Of a DNA stretch of 44,038 nucleotides, positions 29,078 through 37,296 are shown piece by piece (position 1 is the first letter of the stretch; each line of letters begins with the position of its first letter). A program made the position numbers and the translations under genes. The DNA lies in NCBI GenBank assembly GCA_937915835.1, contig CALGHA010000181.1, forward strand, positions 1-44,038, in the 5' to 3' direction. This DNA comes from an uncultured Fretibacterium sp. GTDB lineage: Bacteria > Synergistota > Synergistia > Synergistales > Aminobacteriaceae. The notes under the pieces were generated by a model, which was given only the letters and a program-made list of their open reading frames with translations, was not told where the DNA came from and searched no databases.

Positions 29078-29119
29078 GTGTTAAAGTATATAAAATTTTC
29101 TCAGGAGGTTTTGTTCACA

Positions 29120-29854
29120 ATGAAGAAATTATTATTAACGTTCACATTATTCATGTTGTTAATCATCCCGGCTTATGCTGAGACCTTGAGAGTAATTCCC
29201 TATCCTGCAAGTGCTGATACTCAGAGTGAAGGGGCTTCATCGGCACCGGCGAATATTAATCATAAGCAATCGGAGTATTTTGACACTCAGACTGATTACT
29301 TCACGGCGAAAAGCACTGACACGAGAATTATTCTCACTCATTACCCGACATATCAGCAGACGAAAGAAAACACTTGCGGACCTGCGGCGGCTTTGACAGT
29401 GCTTTATTATTACGGCGTTACGAATTACACCGAAGAGGACTTAGCCCGTGAGATGAAGACTAAGCCTTATCCAATCGGCACTAATCCTAAGGACATGTTA
29501 GCATTCTTTGAGGGTTTAAAGTGGAAGACTGAGAGCAATATCACTCATTCGCGCTTTGAGGAATACGACGACTTCATGAACTTTGTTAAGAAAAATTTAG
29601 CTGAGAATACGCCTATCATGGTTGAAAATGTTGAATGGGGCGGACATTGGCGAGTAATCATCGGCTATGACACAATGGGTACTGAATCAACGCTCGACGA
29701 CGTTTTAATCATGGTTGACCCTTACGACACCTGCGACCATTTACAGGACGGCTATGCTGTGAATAATGGCGAAAAGTTTTACTCGATGTGGTTCGATCAC
29801 TCAATGCTTCCCGAAGATCAAAGGGATCAGCCGTTTATTATTGCGAGACCGTAA
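29120..29854 (+). CDS. Exported C39-like cysteine peptidase
   Basis: A 244-residue protein with a signal peptide (MKKLLLTFTLFMLLIIPAYA). It carries the C39_2 papain-fold pattern: QTKENTCGPAAALTVLYYYG with the nucleophile Cys, GGHWRVIIGYD with the catalytic His, and DPYDT supplying the Asp. Members cleave peptides or act as double-glycine leader peptidases, but standalone exported forms have unknown substrates. ATG 29120 is chosen because AGGAGG at 29103-29108 is 11 bases away. Longer in-frame starts upstream lie across the terminator and the RBS. Three bases separate its stop from the next gene, so the two are co-translated. Confidence 0.82.
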   Translation: MKKLLLTFTLFMLLIIPAYAETLRVIPYPASADTQSEGASSAPANINHKQSEYFDTQTDYFTAKSTDTRIILTHYPTYQQTKENTCGPAAALTVLYYYGVTNYTEEDLAREMKTKPYPIGTNPKDMLAFFEGLKWKTESNITHSRFEEYDDFMNFVKKNLAENTPIMVENVEWGGHWRVIIGYDTMGTESTLDDVLIMVDPYDTCDHLQDGYAVNNGEKFYSMWFDHSMLPEDQRDQPFIIARP

Positions 29855-29857
29855 ATC

Positions 29858-32689
29858 ATGAAGAAAATTCTAGCCGCTTTAATTTTATTGCTGACAACTG
29901 GGAATGCTTATGCGAGTTTTGAGCCTGAACGGGTTATGCGCTCAATGACGCTTGAAGAGAAAATCGGCCAATTGTTTATAATTCGTCCGGACCAGCTCGA
30001 TAAAAATTTGCCGCTTGATTTAGTTCACTCTGACAAGCTCAAGGACAACGACAAGGGAATAAAAGTGTTTCGTGATGACATGCTCGAAACTCTGAGTAAA
30101 TATCCAGCTGGGGGCTTCATATTATTCAGGAAGAACATTGACGATCCTGAACAGGTGAAAGCTCTAACGTCAAAGTTGAAGGAAGCGAGTAATATTATTC
30201 CGATTATTGCTGTTGACGAGGAGGGCGGAAGAATAGCGAGGATTGCCAACAACAAGAATTTTCACGTGAAAAAATTTCTCAGTGCCGCGAAAATTACGGA
30301 CGCAAAAGAAGCCGGAGCGACAATCGGCGAATATTTACGGGAATATGGCTTCAACATGAACTTTGCTCCAGTTGCTGACATTAATACTAATCCTAAAAAT
30401 ATTGTCATCGGTGATAGGGCATTCGGAACAAGCGCGGCTTACGTCTCAAGGATGGCCGGAGAATATTTAGACGGCCTTCACTCTCAGGGAATTTTAGGGA
30501 GCCTGAAGCATTTTCCAGGACATGGCGACACGACGAACGACACTCATGCCGGACGAGTTGTTGTTAATAAGACTTGGGAGGAATTAACGAAAGCTGAATT
30601 AATCCCGTTCATTGAGAATTTCGGCAAAACTGACAGCATTATGAGCGCGCATATAACTCTTACGAAACTTGATACGCTTCCTGCGACTTTATCACAGAAA
30701 ATCATAAATGAGAAATTGCGTGATGAGTTAAATTATGACGGAGTAATCATCACTGACGCTTTAATGATGGGAGCAATCTCAAAGCATTATTCTTCAGCAG
30801 AAGCGGCCGTGTTAGCTCTGGAAGCTGGCTGTGATATTCTGTTGAGGCCGTATGATTACGTTGAAGCATTCGAAGGAATTATCGAGGCTGTGAACTCAGG
30901 ACGACTTGACGAGCGAAGAATTAACGAGAGCGTTTTACGGATTATGAACCTGAAGGAGAAAATCCAGGATTACGCGGAAGATTTTGCATCGATAAGACCT
31001 GCGGCGGCGGCGACACGTATTAACGAGGAGGACGACGAAATGCTTAAATGGTGGCAGAAGTCAATTGTGTATCAAGTTTACCCGAAAAGTTTTTGTGACA
31101 CGAAAAATTCCGGGACTGGGGACATTAAGGGAATAACAAGCAAGTTAGATTATCTTCAAGATTTAGGCATCGGCGCAATCTGGCTGACTCCTGTATATCC
31201 TTCTCCAATGGTAGATAATGGCTATGATATTTCGGATTACACGGGGATTGGCGAGGCTTTCGGGACGATGAAGGACTTTGACGAGTTAATCGCTGAGGCC
31301 AATAAACGAGATATAAAAATTGTCATGGACTTAGTCTTTAATCATTGTTCGAACCAGCATAAATGGTTTCAGGAGTCAAAAAGTTCACGCGACAACGCAA
31401 AAGCTGACTGGTTTATCTGGCGTGATGCTAAACCTGACGGAAGCGAGCCGACTAACTGGAGAAGTATTTTCGGCGGCAGTGCTTGGACATGGAGCGAAGA
31501 GAGAGAGCAATATTACCTTCACACGTTTGCGAAAGAACAGCCCGATTTGAACTGGGAAAATCCAGAAGTAAGACGAGCTTTATACGACGCGGCTAATTTC
31601 TGGCTGAAAAAGGGAGTTGGAGGTTTCAGGATTGACGCGATAACTTACATTAAGAAGCCTGAAAAATTCATTGACGGAGAACCTGACGGACAAGACGGGA
31701 CAATCAACGTTCACACGATGACGGCTAACACTCCGGGAATTCTTGAGTTTCTTCATGAGTTCAAGCGTGAAGTTTCAGACGGTCATGATATTTTCACGGT
31801 TGGTGAGGCTAACGGTGTGAGTGCTGATGAATTGCCGCAATGGGTAGGAAAAGACGGAGTGTTTGATATGCTGTTCGAGTTCAGTCATGTAACACTTCCA
31901 TTTAATAAAGCTGAAATTTGGTGCAAGCCGGTAAAATGGAATTTGACGGACTTAAAACGGGCATTAACAGCAAGCCAGAATGCGACGAGATTAAACGGTT
32001 GGTGCCCAGTATTTTTCGAGAATCACGATCAGCCTCGAAGCGTAAATCACTTTTTCCCAGAAGGTTACGACGCGAAAAAATCAGCGAAGGCTTTAGCGAC
32101 AATTTTATTGACAATGCGGGGAACTCCATTTATTTATCAGGGCCAGGAATTAGGCATGACAAATAAATTCTGGTGTAATATCGATGAGGTCAATGATATT
32201 CAGACTAAGGGGCAATATAATTTAGCATTGAGTGAGGGATTTTCGCCGGAAGAAGCAATGAAGTTCATACGATATTTCACTCGCGACAACGCAAGAACTC
32301 CTATGCAATGGAACGATGAAGCTAATGCGGGCTTTACGTCGGGTACAGCATGGCTTCCAGTGAATGAGAATTATATTGACATCAACGCAGAAGCTGAAAC
32401 GAAAGACGATAATTCAGTTCTTTCATGGTATAAAAAGTTAATCGAGTTCAGAAAATCTCACGAGGTCTTGACATCCGGAAGCTATCAAGAAATTTTTGCT
32501 GACAGCGAAGAGATTTTTGCGTATGAGCGTGAACTTAACGGGGAAAAAATTATCGTTGTCGTGAACTTTACGGATAAGAGAGTGAAACTTCCCAATGAAT
32601 ATTTTGCGGACAAGAGAATAATCTTAAGCAGTGAAAAAGATATTGATGCTTCCGAGTTGAAACCGTTAGAGGCGAGATTATACGAATGA
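29858..32689 (+). CDS. GH3 (NagZ-like) - GH13 alpha-glucosidase fusion
   Basis: A 943-residue fusion. Residues 1-19 are a signal peptide (ending NAYAS). Residues about 25-365 form a GH3 beta-N-acetylhexosaminidase of the NagZ type: KHFPGHGDTTNDTHAGR (catalytic His pair loop) and VIITDALMMGAI (nucleophile Asp). From Met395 on it is a complete GH13 alpha-glucosidase/oligo-1,6-glucosidase: WWQKSIVYQVYPKSF, GFRIDAIT (nucleophile Asp593), VGEANG (acid/base Glu650) and ENHDQPR (Asp724), with the usual C-terminal beta domain. The joint (PAAAATRINEEDDEM) contains GAGGAGG at 31025-31031, eight bases before ATG 31040, a perfect RBS for the GH13 part. So the GH13 enzyme may be made both as an exported fusion and as a free cytosolic protein. 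Confidence 0.88.
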   Translation: MKKILAALILLLTTGNAYASFEPERVMRSMTLEEKIGQLFIIRPDQLDKNLPLDLVHSDKLKDNDKGIKVFRDDMLETLSKYPAGGFILFRKNIDDPEQVKALTSKLKEASNIIPIIAVDEEGGRIARIANNKNFHVKKFLSAAKITDAKEAGATIGEYLREYGFNMNFAPVADINTNPKNIVIGDRAFGTSAAYVSRMAGEYLDGLHSQGILGSLKHFPGHGDTTNDTHAGRVVVNKTWEELTKAELIPFIENFGKTDSIMSAHITLTKLDTLPATLSQKIINEKLRDELNYDGVIITDALMMGAISKHYSSAEAAVLALEAGCDILLRPYDYVEAFEGIIEAVNSGRLDERRINESVLRIMNLKEKIQDYAEDFASIRPAAAATRINEEDDEMLKWWQKSIVYQVYPKSFCDTKNSGTGDIKGITSKLDYLQDLGIGAIWLTPVYPSPMVDNGYDISDYTGIGEAFGTMKDFDELIAEANKRDIKIVMDLVFNHCSNQHKWFQESKSSRDNAKADWFIWRDAKPDGSEPTNWRSIFGGSAWTWSEEREQYYLHTFAKEQPDLNWENPEVRRALYDAANFWLKKGVGGFRIDAITYIKKPEKFIDGEPDGQDGTINVHTMTANTPGILEFLHEFKREVSDGHDIFTVGEANGVSADELPQWVGKDGVFDMLFEFSHVTLPFNKAEIWCKPVKWNLTDLKRALTASQNATRLNGWCPVFFENHDQPRSVNHFFPEGYDAKKSAKALATILLTMRGTPFIYQGQELGMTNKFWCNIDEVNDIQTKGQYNLALSEGFSPEEAMKFIRYFTRDNARTPMQWNDEANAGFTSGTAWLPVNENYIDINAEAETKDDNSVLSWYKKLIEFRKSHEVLTSGSYQEIFADSEEIFAYERELNGEKIIVVVNFTDKRVKLPNEYFADKRIILSSEKDIDASELKPLEARLYE
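31025..31042 (+). promoter_or_regulatory. Internal RBS and start for the GH13 domain
   Basis: GAGGAGG at 31025-31031 and ATG at 31040-31042 with ideal spacing, inside the continuous reading frame at the GH3/GH13 domain junction. Confidence 0.65.
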
Positions 32690-32722
32690 AAGCGTTGAAG
32701 ATTTCAGCGGGAAAAATATACA

Positions 32723-32731
32723 TGCTATAAT
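32723..32731 (+). promoter_or_regulatory. Extended -10 promoter of the ketoisomerase-like gene
   Basis: TGCTATAAT, an extended consensus -10, 32 bases before ATG 32763, giving a leader of about 25 bases that includes AAGGAG. The -35 region is weak. Confidence 0.6.
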
Positions 32732-32762
32732 TAGTCGCAAATCTACAAGGAGAAATTTTCAC

Positions 32763-33238
32763 ATGAACGAAATACGTAATATTACTTGCGGGGGGGGGGG
32801 TATGACGGTAAAACTACTGATTTCATATCCCTAAAAGAGAAATGTCCTGTCTTTAATTTCAAATGGGTAGGCGATGAACGCGGAAAACTCGTAATCATTG
32901 AGGGCGGAATTACTATACCGTTTGAGATTAAGCGGGTATTTTACATTTATGATTCTGACAGGGAAGTAATCAGGGGTCAGCATGCTAACAGAATTTCGGA
33001 GTTCATACTTGTGAATGTTGCCGGACAAAGCAAATGCAGGATTACGGACGGCAAAGAAGAATTTATTGTAGAACTCAACCGGCCAATGATGGGAGTATAT
33101 ATTCCGCCTATGATATGGAAGGATATGTACGATTTTTCGGCGGATTCAGTCCTATTAGTTCTCGCGAGTACTCATTACGACAACAGCGAATACATACGAG
33201 ATTACGACGAATATTTACGGTTAATCGGACAAAAATAA
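32763..33238 (+). CDS. FdtA/QdtA-family sugar 3,4-ketoisomerase-like protein, phase-variable and OFF as sequenced
   Basis: ATG 32763 has AAGGAG ten bases upstream. It reads MNEIRNITC, then meets G11 (32790-32800) and goes out of frame to a nearby stop. With 9 or 12 G the frame joins YDGKTTDFISL... for a 158-residue protein with 12 G. The rest is a WxcM/FdtA cupin: GDERGKLVIIEGG, IPFEIKRVFYIYD, RGQHANRISEFILV, PPMIWKDMYDFS and DYDEYL. FdtA isomerises dTDP-4-keto-6-deoxyglucose on the way to Fucp3N-type amino sugars of glycans. The usual RGxHAH is RGQHAN here, so the exact reaction may differ. A start at TTG 32786 would be in frame but lacks an RBS. The gene ends at a bidirectional terminator shared with glmS. 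Confidence 0.85.
32790..32800 (+). repeat. Homopolymer G11 near the start of the ketoisomerase-like gene
   Basis: Eleven consecutive G nine codons after the start ATG. The cupin frame begins at TAT 32801, which is in register only when the tract is a multiple of three. Confidence 0.93.
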
Positions 33239-33245
33239 ATCAAAT

Positions 33246-33283
33246 CCCCCTGTTGTGAAAATTTCGGCAGGGGGAAAATTTTT
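33246..33283. terminator. Bidirectional intrinsic terminator between ketoisomerase-like gene and glmS
   Basis: CCCCCTG (33246-33252) and CAGGGGG (33268-33274) form a seven-bp stem. On the plus strand AAAATTTTT follows; on the minus strand ATTTGATTTATTTTT follows. It serves two convergent genes. Confidence 0.8.
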
Positions 33284-35114
33284 ACTCTACAGTTACGCTC
33301 TTCGCTAAGTTTCTCGGCTTATCAACGTCAAGTTTTCTCGCAACAGCTACGTAATATCCCATTAATTGCAACGGAATTACAGAAAGACTTGCGCTGAAAT
33401 GTTCATCTGTCTCTGGAATGTTGAATATGAAATCGGCCTCTTCCTTGAGATATTTACAGCCTCGAGTTGATACGACAAAGAGAAATGCGCCGCGACTTTT
33501 AGCTTCCAACATGTTACTCGCAATTTTCTGGTACAAGTCCTTTTGCGTCATAATCCCAGCTACTAACATTCCGCGTTCAATTAGGCTGATTGGCCCGTGT
33601 TTCATCTCTCCTGCAGCACACGCTTCACTGTGAAGATAGCTAATCTCCTTCATCTTCAGGCTTCCTTCCATTGCGACGGCGTAATCAATATTTCTTCCAA
33701 GATAGAAAGCGTTACGAGCGTTCACGAATTTTTGCGCGATTTCTTCAAGAGGTTCTTTCTCGTCGAGAATTTCATCAATTTTTTCCGGCAATTTCTGAAT
33801 TTCGCTGATTAAGTTTTCACATTGAAGCTCATCAATCGTCCCTCGAACTTGAGCAAATTTCACAGCCAGAACGTAAGACGCTATCAATTGTGCACTGTAA
33901 GCCTTCGTTGTAGCAACCGCAATTTCCGGCCCGGCCATTGTGTAAAAAACGCTGTCAGCTTCTCTAGCTATCGTGCTTCCGACGACGTTAACAATTGCGA
34001 GCGTGTTAATTTTATTTTCCTTTGCTCGTCTCATCGCGGCTAAAGTGTCTGCAGTCTCGCCTGATTGTGAGATGATTATTGCGAGAGCGTTTTTATCCAT
34101 CGGCATATTTCGGTAGCGGAACTCCGAAGCTAATTCTATTCTCACAGGAATTTTCGCGAGGTCCTCGATTACGTATTGTGCGACTGCTCCGGCATGATAA
34201 GCTGATCCGCAAGCGATAATGTAAATCTGTGAGATTGCTTTAATTCTCTCGTCGGTTAATCCCATTTCGCCCAAGTCAATTTTATTCGAGTGAAACACTG
34301 AACCGAAAGTGTCCTTAACCGCACGGGCCTGTTCATGAATTTCTTTCATCATGAAGTGTTCAAAGCCGCCTTTTTCCGCCGCTTGAGCATCCCAAGTTAC
34401 TTCGCTGAGTTCCTTATGTTTCGCGTAACCTTCGGTGTCGAAAAATCTTACAAGTCCTTTCTTGAGCTGTACAATTTCCATGTTGTCCAGATAATAAACC
34501 TGGCGTGTATCTTGAAGAATTGCTGAGACGTCGGAGGCTAAGAAACTTTCACCTTTTCCCTGACCAGCGATTAACGGCAAATCTTTACGTGCTCCCCAAA
34601 CTTCATTAGGGAAATCCTTGAAGAGTAAAACGAAACAGTATGAGCCTTCAATTTTCTTGATGGCTTGTGTAATTGCCTTAAGGGGATTTTTCTCCTGCTT
34701 GTAGTAAAAATCGATTAACTTTACTGCGGCTTCGGTGTCAGTCTGAGAGTAAAATTCATAGCCGTAATTCGCAAGCATATTCTTAATTTCCCGGTAATTC
34801 TCGACAATCCCATTGTGAACAGCGACGACCGACATATCATCGCTCCATAATGGGTGAGCATTAATGTCCGAAGGTTCACCGTGAGTTGCCCAGCGAGTAT
34901 GGCCAATTCCGCAAGTCCCGGAAATTTCCTGACCTGCTTTAATTCTTTCCTCTAAGATTTTCAGCCTGCCTTTATTCTTAGCAATTTTTATATTCCCATT
35001 GTCGAGAACAGCAAGCCCCGCAGAGTCATAGCCGCGATATTCGAGTTTAGCCAAGCCCGAGAGCAAAATATCACTGGCCTGACGTTCTCCTGTGTAGCCT
35101 AAAATTCCGCACAT
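33282..35114 (-). CDS. glmS: Glutamine-fructose-6-phosphate aminotransferase
   Basis: A 610-residue GlmS that makes glucosamine-6-phosphate from fructose-6-P and glutamine, the entry to peptidoglycan and lipid A amino sugars. The N-terminal MCGILGY provides the Ntn catalytic Cys; HTRWATHGEPSDINAHP and HNGIVENYREI are glutaminase-domain motifs. Two SIS sugar isomerase domains follow (IIACGSAYHAG, IISQSGETADTLAAMRRAK; FYLGRNIDYAVAMEGSLKMKEISY), ending in the conserved LAKSVTVE. RBS GGGAGG lies right before ATG 35114, and partly within a ten-bp hairpin. The 71-base gap to the upstream ferritin-like gene is too short for a glmS ribozyme. Confidence 0.97.
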   Translation of the reverse strand: MCGILGYTGERQASDILLSGLAKLEYRGYDSAGLAVLDNGNIKIAKNKGRLKILEERIKAGQEISGTCGIGHTRWATHGEPSDINAHPLWSDDMSVVAVHNGIVENYREIKNMLANYGYEFYSQTDTEAAVKLIDFYYKQEKNPLKAITQAIKKIEGSYCFVLLFKDFPNEVWGARKDLPLIAGQGKGESFLASDVSAILQDTRQVYYLDNMEIVQLKKGLVRFFDTEGYAKHKELSEVTWDAQAAEKGGFEHFMMKEIHEQARAVKDTFGSVFHSNKIDLGEMGLTDERIKAISQIYIIACGSAYHAGAVAQYVIEDLAKIPVRIELASEFRYRNMPMDKNALAIIISQSGETADTLAAMRRAKENKINTLAIVNVVGSTIAREADSVFYTMAGPEIAVATTKAYSAQLIASYVLAVKFAQVRGTIDELQCENLISEIQKLPEKIDEILDEKEPLEEIAQKFVNARNAFYLGRNIDYAVAMEGSLKMKEISYLHSEACAAGEMKHGPISLIERGMLVAGIMTQKDLYQKIASNMLEAKSRGAFLFVVSTRGCKYLKEEADFIFNIPETDEHFSASLSVIPLQLMGYYVAVARKLDVDKPRNLAKSVTVE

Positions 35115-35127
35115 AAAAAAATTACCT

Positions 35128-35162
35128 CCCGCTTAGTTTGTGTATATTCTATACTAAACGGG
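35128..35162 (-). promoter_or_regulatory. Stem-loop overlapping the glmS ribosome binding site
   Basis: In the minus-strand RNA CCCGUUUAGU (35162-35153) can pair with ACUAAGCGGG (35137-35128), ten pairs with one G-U that exists only in this orientation. The 3' arm runs into the RBS GGGAGG, so folding would hide it. A promoter (TTGCTT, 16 bp, TATACA) may lie in the same stretch; if used, the mRNA would lack the 5' arm. Confidence 0.45.
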
Positions 35163-35185
35163 AAGCAAATTTGCGAGTGAAATTA

Positions 35186-35565
35186 TTACATCTTTGACAC
35201 TAACCAGTTTTCTTTGCCGATTAATTTCACGAGTTCAAGCTCTTGTTCACTCTCGTACATGTCTGCTTCTTCATCCTGGTAATATTCCTTCAGAATGTCA
35301 AACGTCGTGTAATCGCTTCGTGCTTCCTCAACAAGTCCTGCAAGCCAAGCAAGCCCATCTTTCGAAACTTGCAAGTCATACTTGAGATACTCGACCGCGT
35401 CCTTGAACAATGGAGCGTCTTTCTTATCGCCGAGTTTCAGTTCTCCTCCCAAGTCAATAATTCTGTCAGCACATTTCTTCACGTAATCGCGTTCTTCAGT
35501 GGCATGTTCGGCGTATTTGTCCGCGAGTTTACTGAAACCCTGAGACGCGAAAATTTGTCTGCCAT
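35186..35565 (-). pseudogene. Ferritin-like diiron protein with frameshift after the start codon
   Basis: The ATG at 35565-35563 has AAGGAGG at good distance and reads ATG GCA GAC, but this frame stops after 27 codons or so. The shifted frame reads RQIFASQGFSKLADKYAEHATEERDYVKKCADRIIDLGGELKLGD and continues to the stop at 35188-35186 as a ferritin-like helical bundle (EYLKYDLQVSKDGLAWLAGL, DILKEYYQDEEADMYESEQE) with the usual Glu/His iron ligand patterns. One extra base after ATG GC would join the two. A start at ATG 35482 would lose the first ferritin helix with its ligands. So this is a frameshifted gene or a sequence error. It lies between glmS and a set of redox genes, suggesting iron or oxidative stress protection. 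Confidence 0.65.
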
Positions 35566-35659
35566 GAAAAAATTTCCTCCTTATAATAATATATCCGGTT
35601 AAAGCGTCTTCGTTTCAACTTGAGTTAATGAGTTCTGCTTGTTAGCTCAGTATCGTTTT

Positions 35660-36115
35660 TTATCGAATATAAGATACTGGGATTAACTCCGGTTTAACTT
35701 TTCGTTCGGGCAAATCAGCGTCAGAATATCCGATTATCGCTGTAGCCTGAAGTTCCATGTTCTCGATGATTGAGCCGACATTCCAGAAAAGATTTTCGTT
35801 CATTCTCGCGGCTTGAGGATTTTCGGCTTCAACATATTTTTTCCCTGAGAGAATTATCCAGACCGGCGCGCTGTATAAATAAGGACGAGGCATTTTCACG
35901 GGAGCATTAGGAGCCGCAAAAATTTCTGCCGCCGCTTCATCAGCCAAGTTCATTGCTTCCTTACTCGTAACAACTGAGAGATGTAATTTATGCCAGCGCA
36001 CAATCGGGGACAACAAAGCCGCATCAATAACCTTCTGAATAGCCGCGTCGTCGGGCATTCTGTCATTATATTTTCTGGTTGATACTCTGTGAGTTAAAAT
36101 TTCGTCAAACGTCAT
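35660..36115 (-). CDS. Nitroreductase-family protein, internally shortened
   Basis: A 151-residue nitroreductase-like flavoprotein. The N-terminal FMN motif HRVSTRKYNDRMPDD is typical, and the C-terminus (GYSDADLPERKVKPELIPVSYIR) is also intact. Between NVGSIIENMELQATA and IIGYSD, however, the family normally has about 30-40 residues, including the GLGxxW/P FMN-binding turn, which are missing here without a frame change. The protein may not bind FMN normally. It follows the MBL-fold gene with five bases between and shares its operon. Start ATG 36115 has no strong RBS. Confidence 0.7.
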   Translation of the reverse strand: MTFDEILTHRVSTRKYNDRMPDDAAIQKVIDAALLSPIVRWHKLHLSVVTSKEAMNLADEAAAEIFAAPNAPVKMPRPYLYSAPVWIILSGKKYVEAENPQAARMNENLFWNVGSIIENMELQATAIIGYSDADLPERKVKPELIPVSYIR

Positions 36116-36120
36116 TGCGA

Positions 36121-36843
36121 TTAATCCAGCTTCATAATAATTTTTCCTTCAAGATTGGCCGGGCCTTCAGGAGTATGAGTTGAGAGATAAACGGTAGGAT
36201 TATTCTTCACGAACTCACGAACTCGGTCAAGTGTCTCACGTGCCGCCGCAACATCCTCAAATACGATTGAGAGTTTATTCGCGTGAAGAGCAGCGTCAAC
36301 ATACGTAACATCTCCGTGCATTATGTAATAAACGCCATCTTTCTCCGCAATAACTATGCTGTTGCCGTTAGTATGTCCACGAGCTTTGATGAAATAAATT
36401 CCGTCGGCGATTTTCTGACTTAACGGGAAATTGTGATAAGGTCCGTCAGAATAAGTTGCACGGATTATGTTAGGGCCGTCAAGTTTCATTGCGTCTGCGT
36501 CTTCAGGGCCGATATAGATTTTTGCGTTCGGGAAACTTTTAAGCTCGCCGCTATGATCCGGGTGCTTGTGAGTTACAAGAATTTTCGTAACCTGTTCAGG
36601 CTTATATCCGAGTAATTCGAGTCCTTCAAGATAGTCATGAATTTTCGTGTAACCTTTGAACGGAACATTTGGCGGAAATCCAGTATCAACGAGAATAACT
36701 TCATCACCCGTGTCAATTAAATAATTCTGAAGACTGCCCGGATATGTTACATCTTTGCGTCCGTCAGCTTTATTCTCGCCACCGAATACGAACTCTTCAG
36801 TGAATGAGCCGCCCTCGAAAAGTTTTATTGTTTTGATCTCCAT
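36121..36843 (-). CDS. MBL-fold metallo-hydrolase
   Basis: A 240-residue metallo-beta-lactamase-fold hydrolase. The dinuclear metal motif is VTHKHPDHSGELK (HxHxDH), with further ligands in KARGHTNGNS, MHGDVTYVD and LSTHTPEG. The overall order resembles quorum-quenching lactonases and glyoxalase II-like proteins, but the substrate cannot be named. AGGAGG lies just before ATG 36843. It sits between the PNPOx-like and nitroreductase genes, in an operon opposite the HxlR regulator, consistent with stress-linked detoxification. Confidence 0.85.
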   Translation of the reverse strand: MEIKTIKLFEGGSFTEEFVFGGENKADGRKDVTYPGSLQNYLIDTGDEVILVDTGFPPNVPFKGYTKIHDYLEGLELLGYKPEQVTKILVTHKHPDHSGELKSFPNAKIYIGPEDADAMKLDGPNIIRATYSDGPYHNFPLSQKIADGIYFIKARGHTNGNSIVIAEKDGVYYIMHGDVTYVDAALHANKLSIVFEDVAAARETLDRVREFVKNNPTVYLSTHTPEGPANLEGKIIMKLD

Positions 36844-36867
36844 TATAATTTTACCCTCCTCAAAAAA

Positions 36868-37263
36868 TTATAGTGTAAACTCTTTCTTCTCTCCTGCCAT
36901 GCTTGAACAAACCGCTTTACCCTCAGCAAGATAGAATATCTCGAACTTGCCATCACCGACCGAATACATTTTTGAAAGCGACGGCATAACTTCAAGTGCT
37001 TTCTTCTGAGTTTCCGGAGTTGTTGCGAATTTCACAGTTCCGCAAATTCTCATCGTGTTAAAATCTTTATCGACTGCGGCAATCTCAACTTTGGGATTTG
37101 CGGCTAACTGTTTACACATTGGCTTTTGATTGGACGTGCAAAACGCTATTTTTCCTTCACATTCCATTACGAAACCGAGAGGACGAACATGCGGGACGTT
37201 ATCTTCAGAAGTCGCAAGGTAAAATACTCCGGCTTTCTGGAGAAACTCTAAGACTTCTTTCAT
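36868..37263 (-). CDS. Pyridoxamine 5'-phosphate oxidase-family flavin-binding protein
   Basis: A 131-residue split-barrel protein beginning MKEVLEFLQKAGVFYLATSE. It has the family pattern VPHVRPLGFVMECEGKIAFC, followed by MCKQLAANPKVEIAAVDKD. Such small FMN or F420 proteins are often general redox enzymes rather than true PdxH. I choose ATG 37263 because AAGGAG lies ahead of it (about 15 bases, rather long) and the homologous region starts there; the longer frame upstream to 37485 would run through the divergent promoter region and into the HxlR gene. First gene of the operon facing hxlR. Confidence 0.82.
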   Translation of the reverse strand: MKEVLEFLQKAGVFYLATSEDNVPHVRPLGFVMECEGKIAFCTSNQKPMCKQLAANPKVEIAAVDKDFNTMRICGTVKFATTPETQKKALEVMPSLSKMYSVGDGKFEIFYLAEGKAVCSSMAGEKKEFTL

Positions 37264-37296
37264 TGGGAAAAGTTCACGCTCCTTGAAATTTGATAG

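Noticed and set aside
29120..29854. Bacteriocin export peptidase
   Set aside because: The C39-like domain stands alone with a signal peptide, and no ABC transporter domain or double-glycine peptide gene is adjacent.
35115..35185. glmS ribozyme upstream of glmS
   Set aside because: Only 71 bases separate glmS from the upstream gene, too few for the ribozyme, and its core is not visible.
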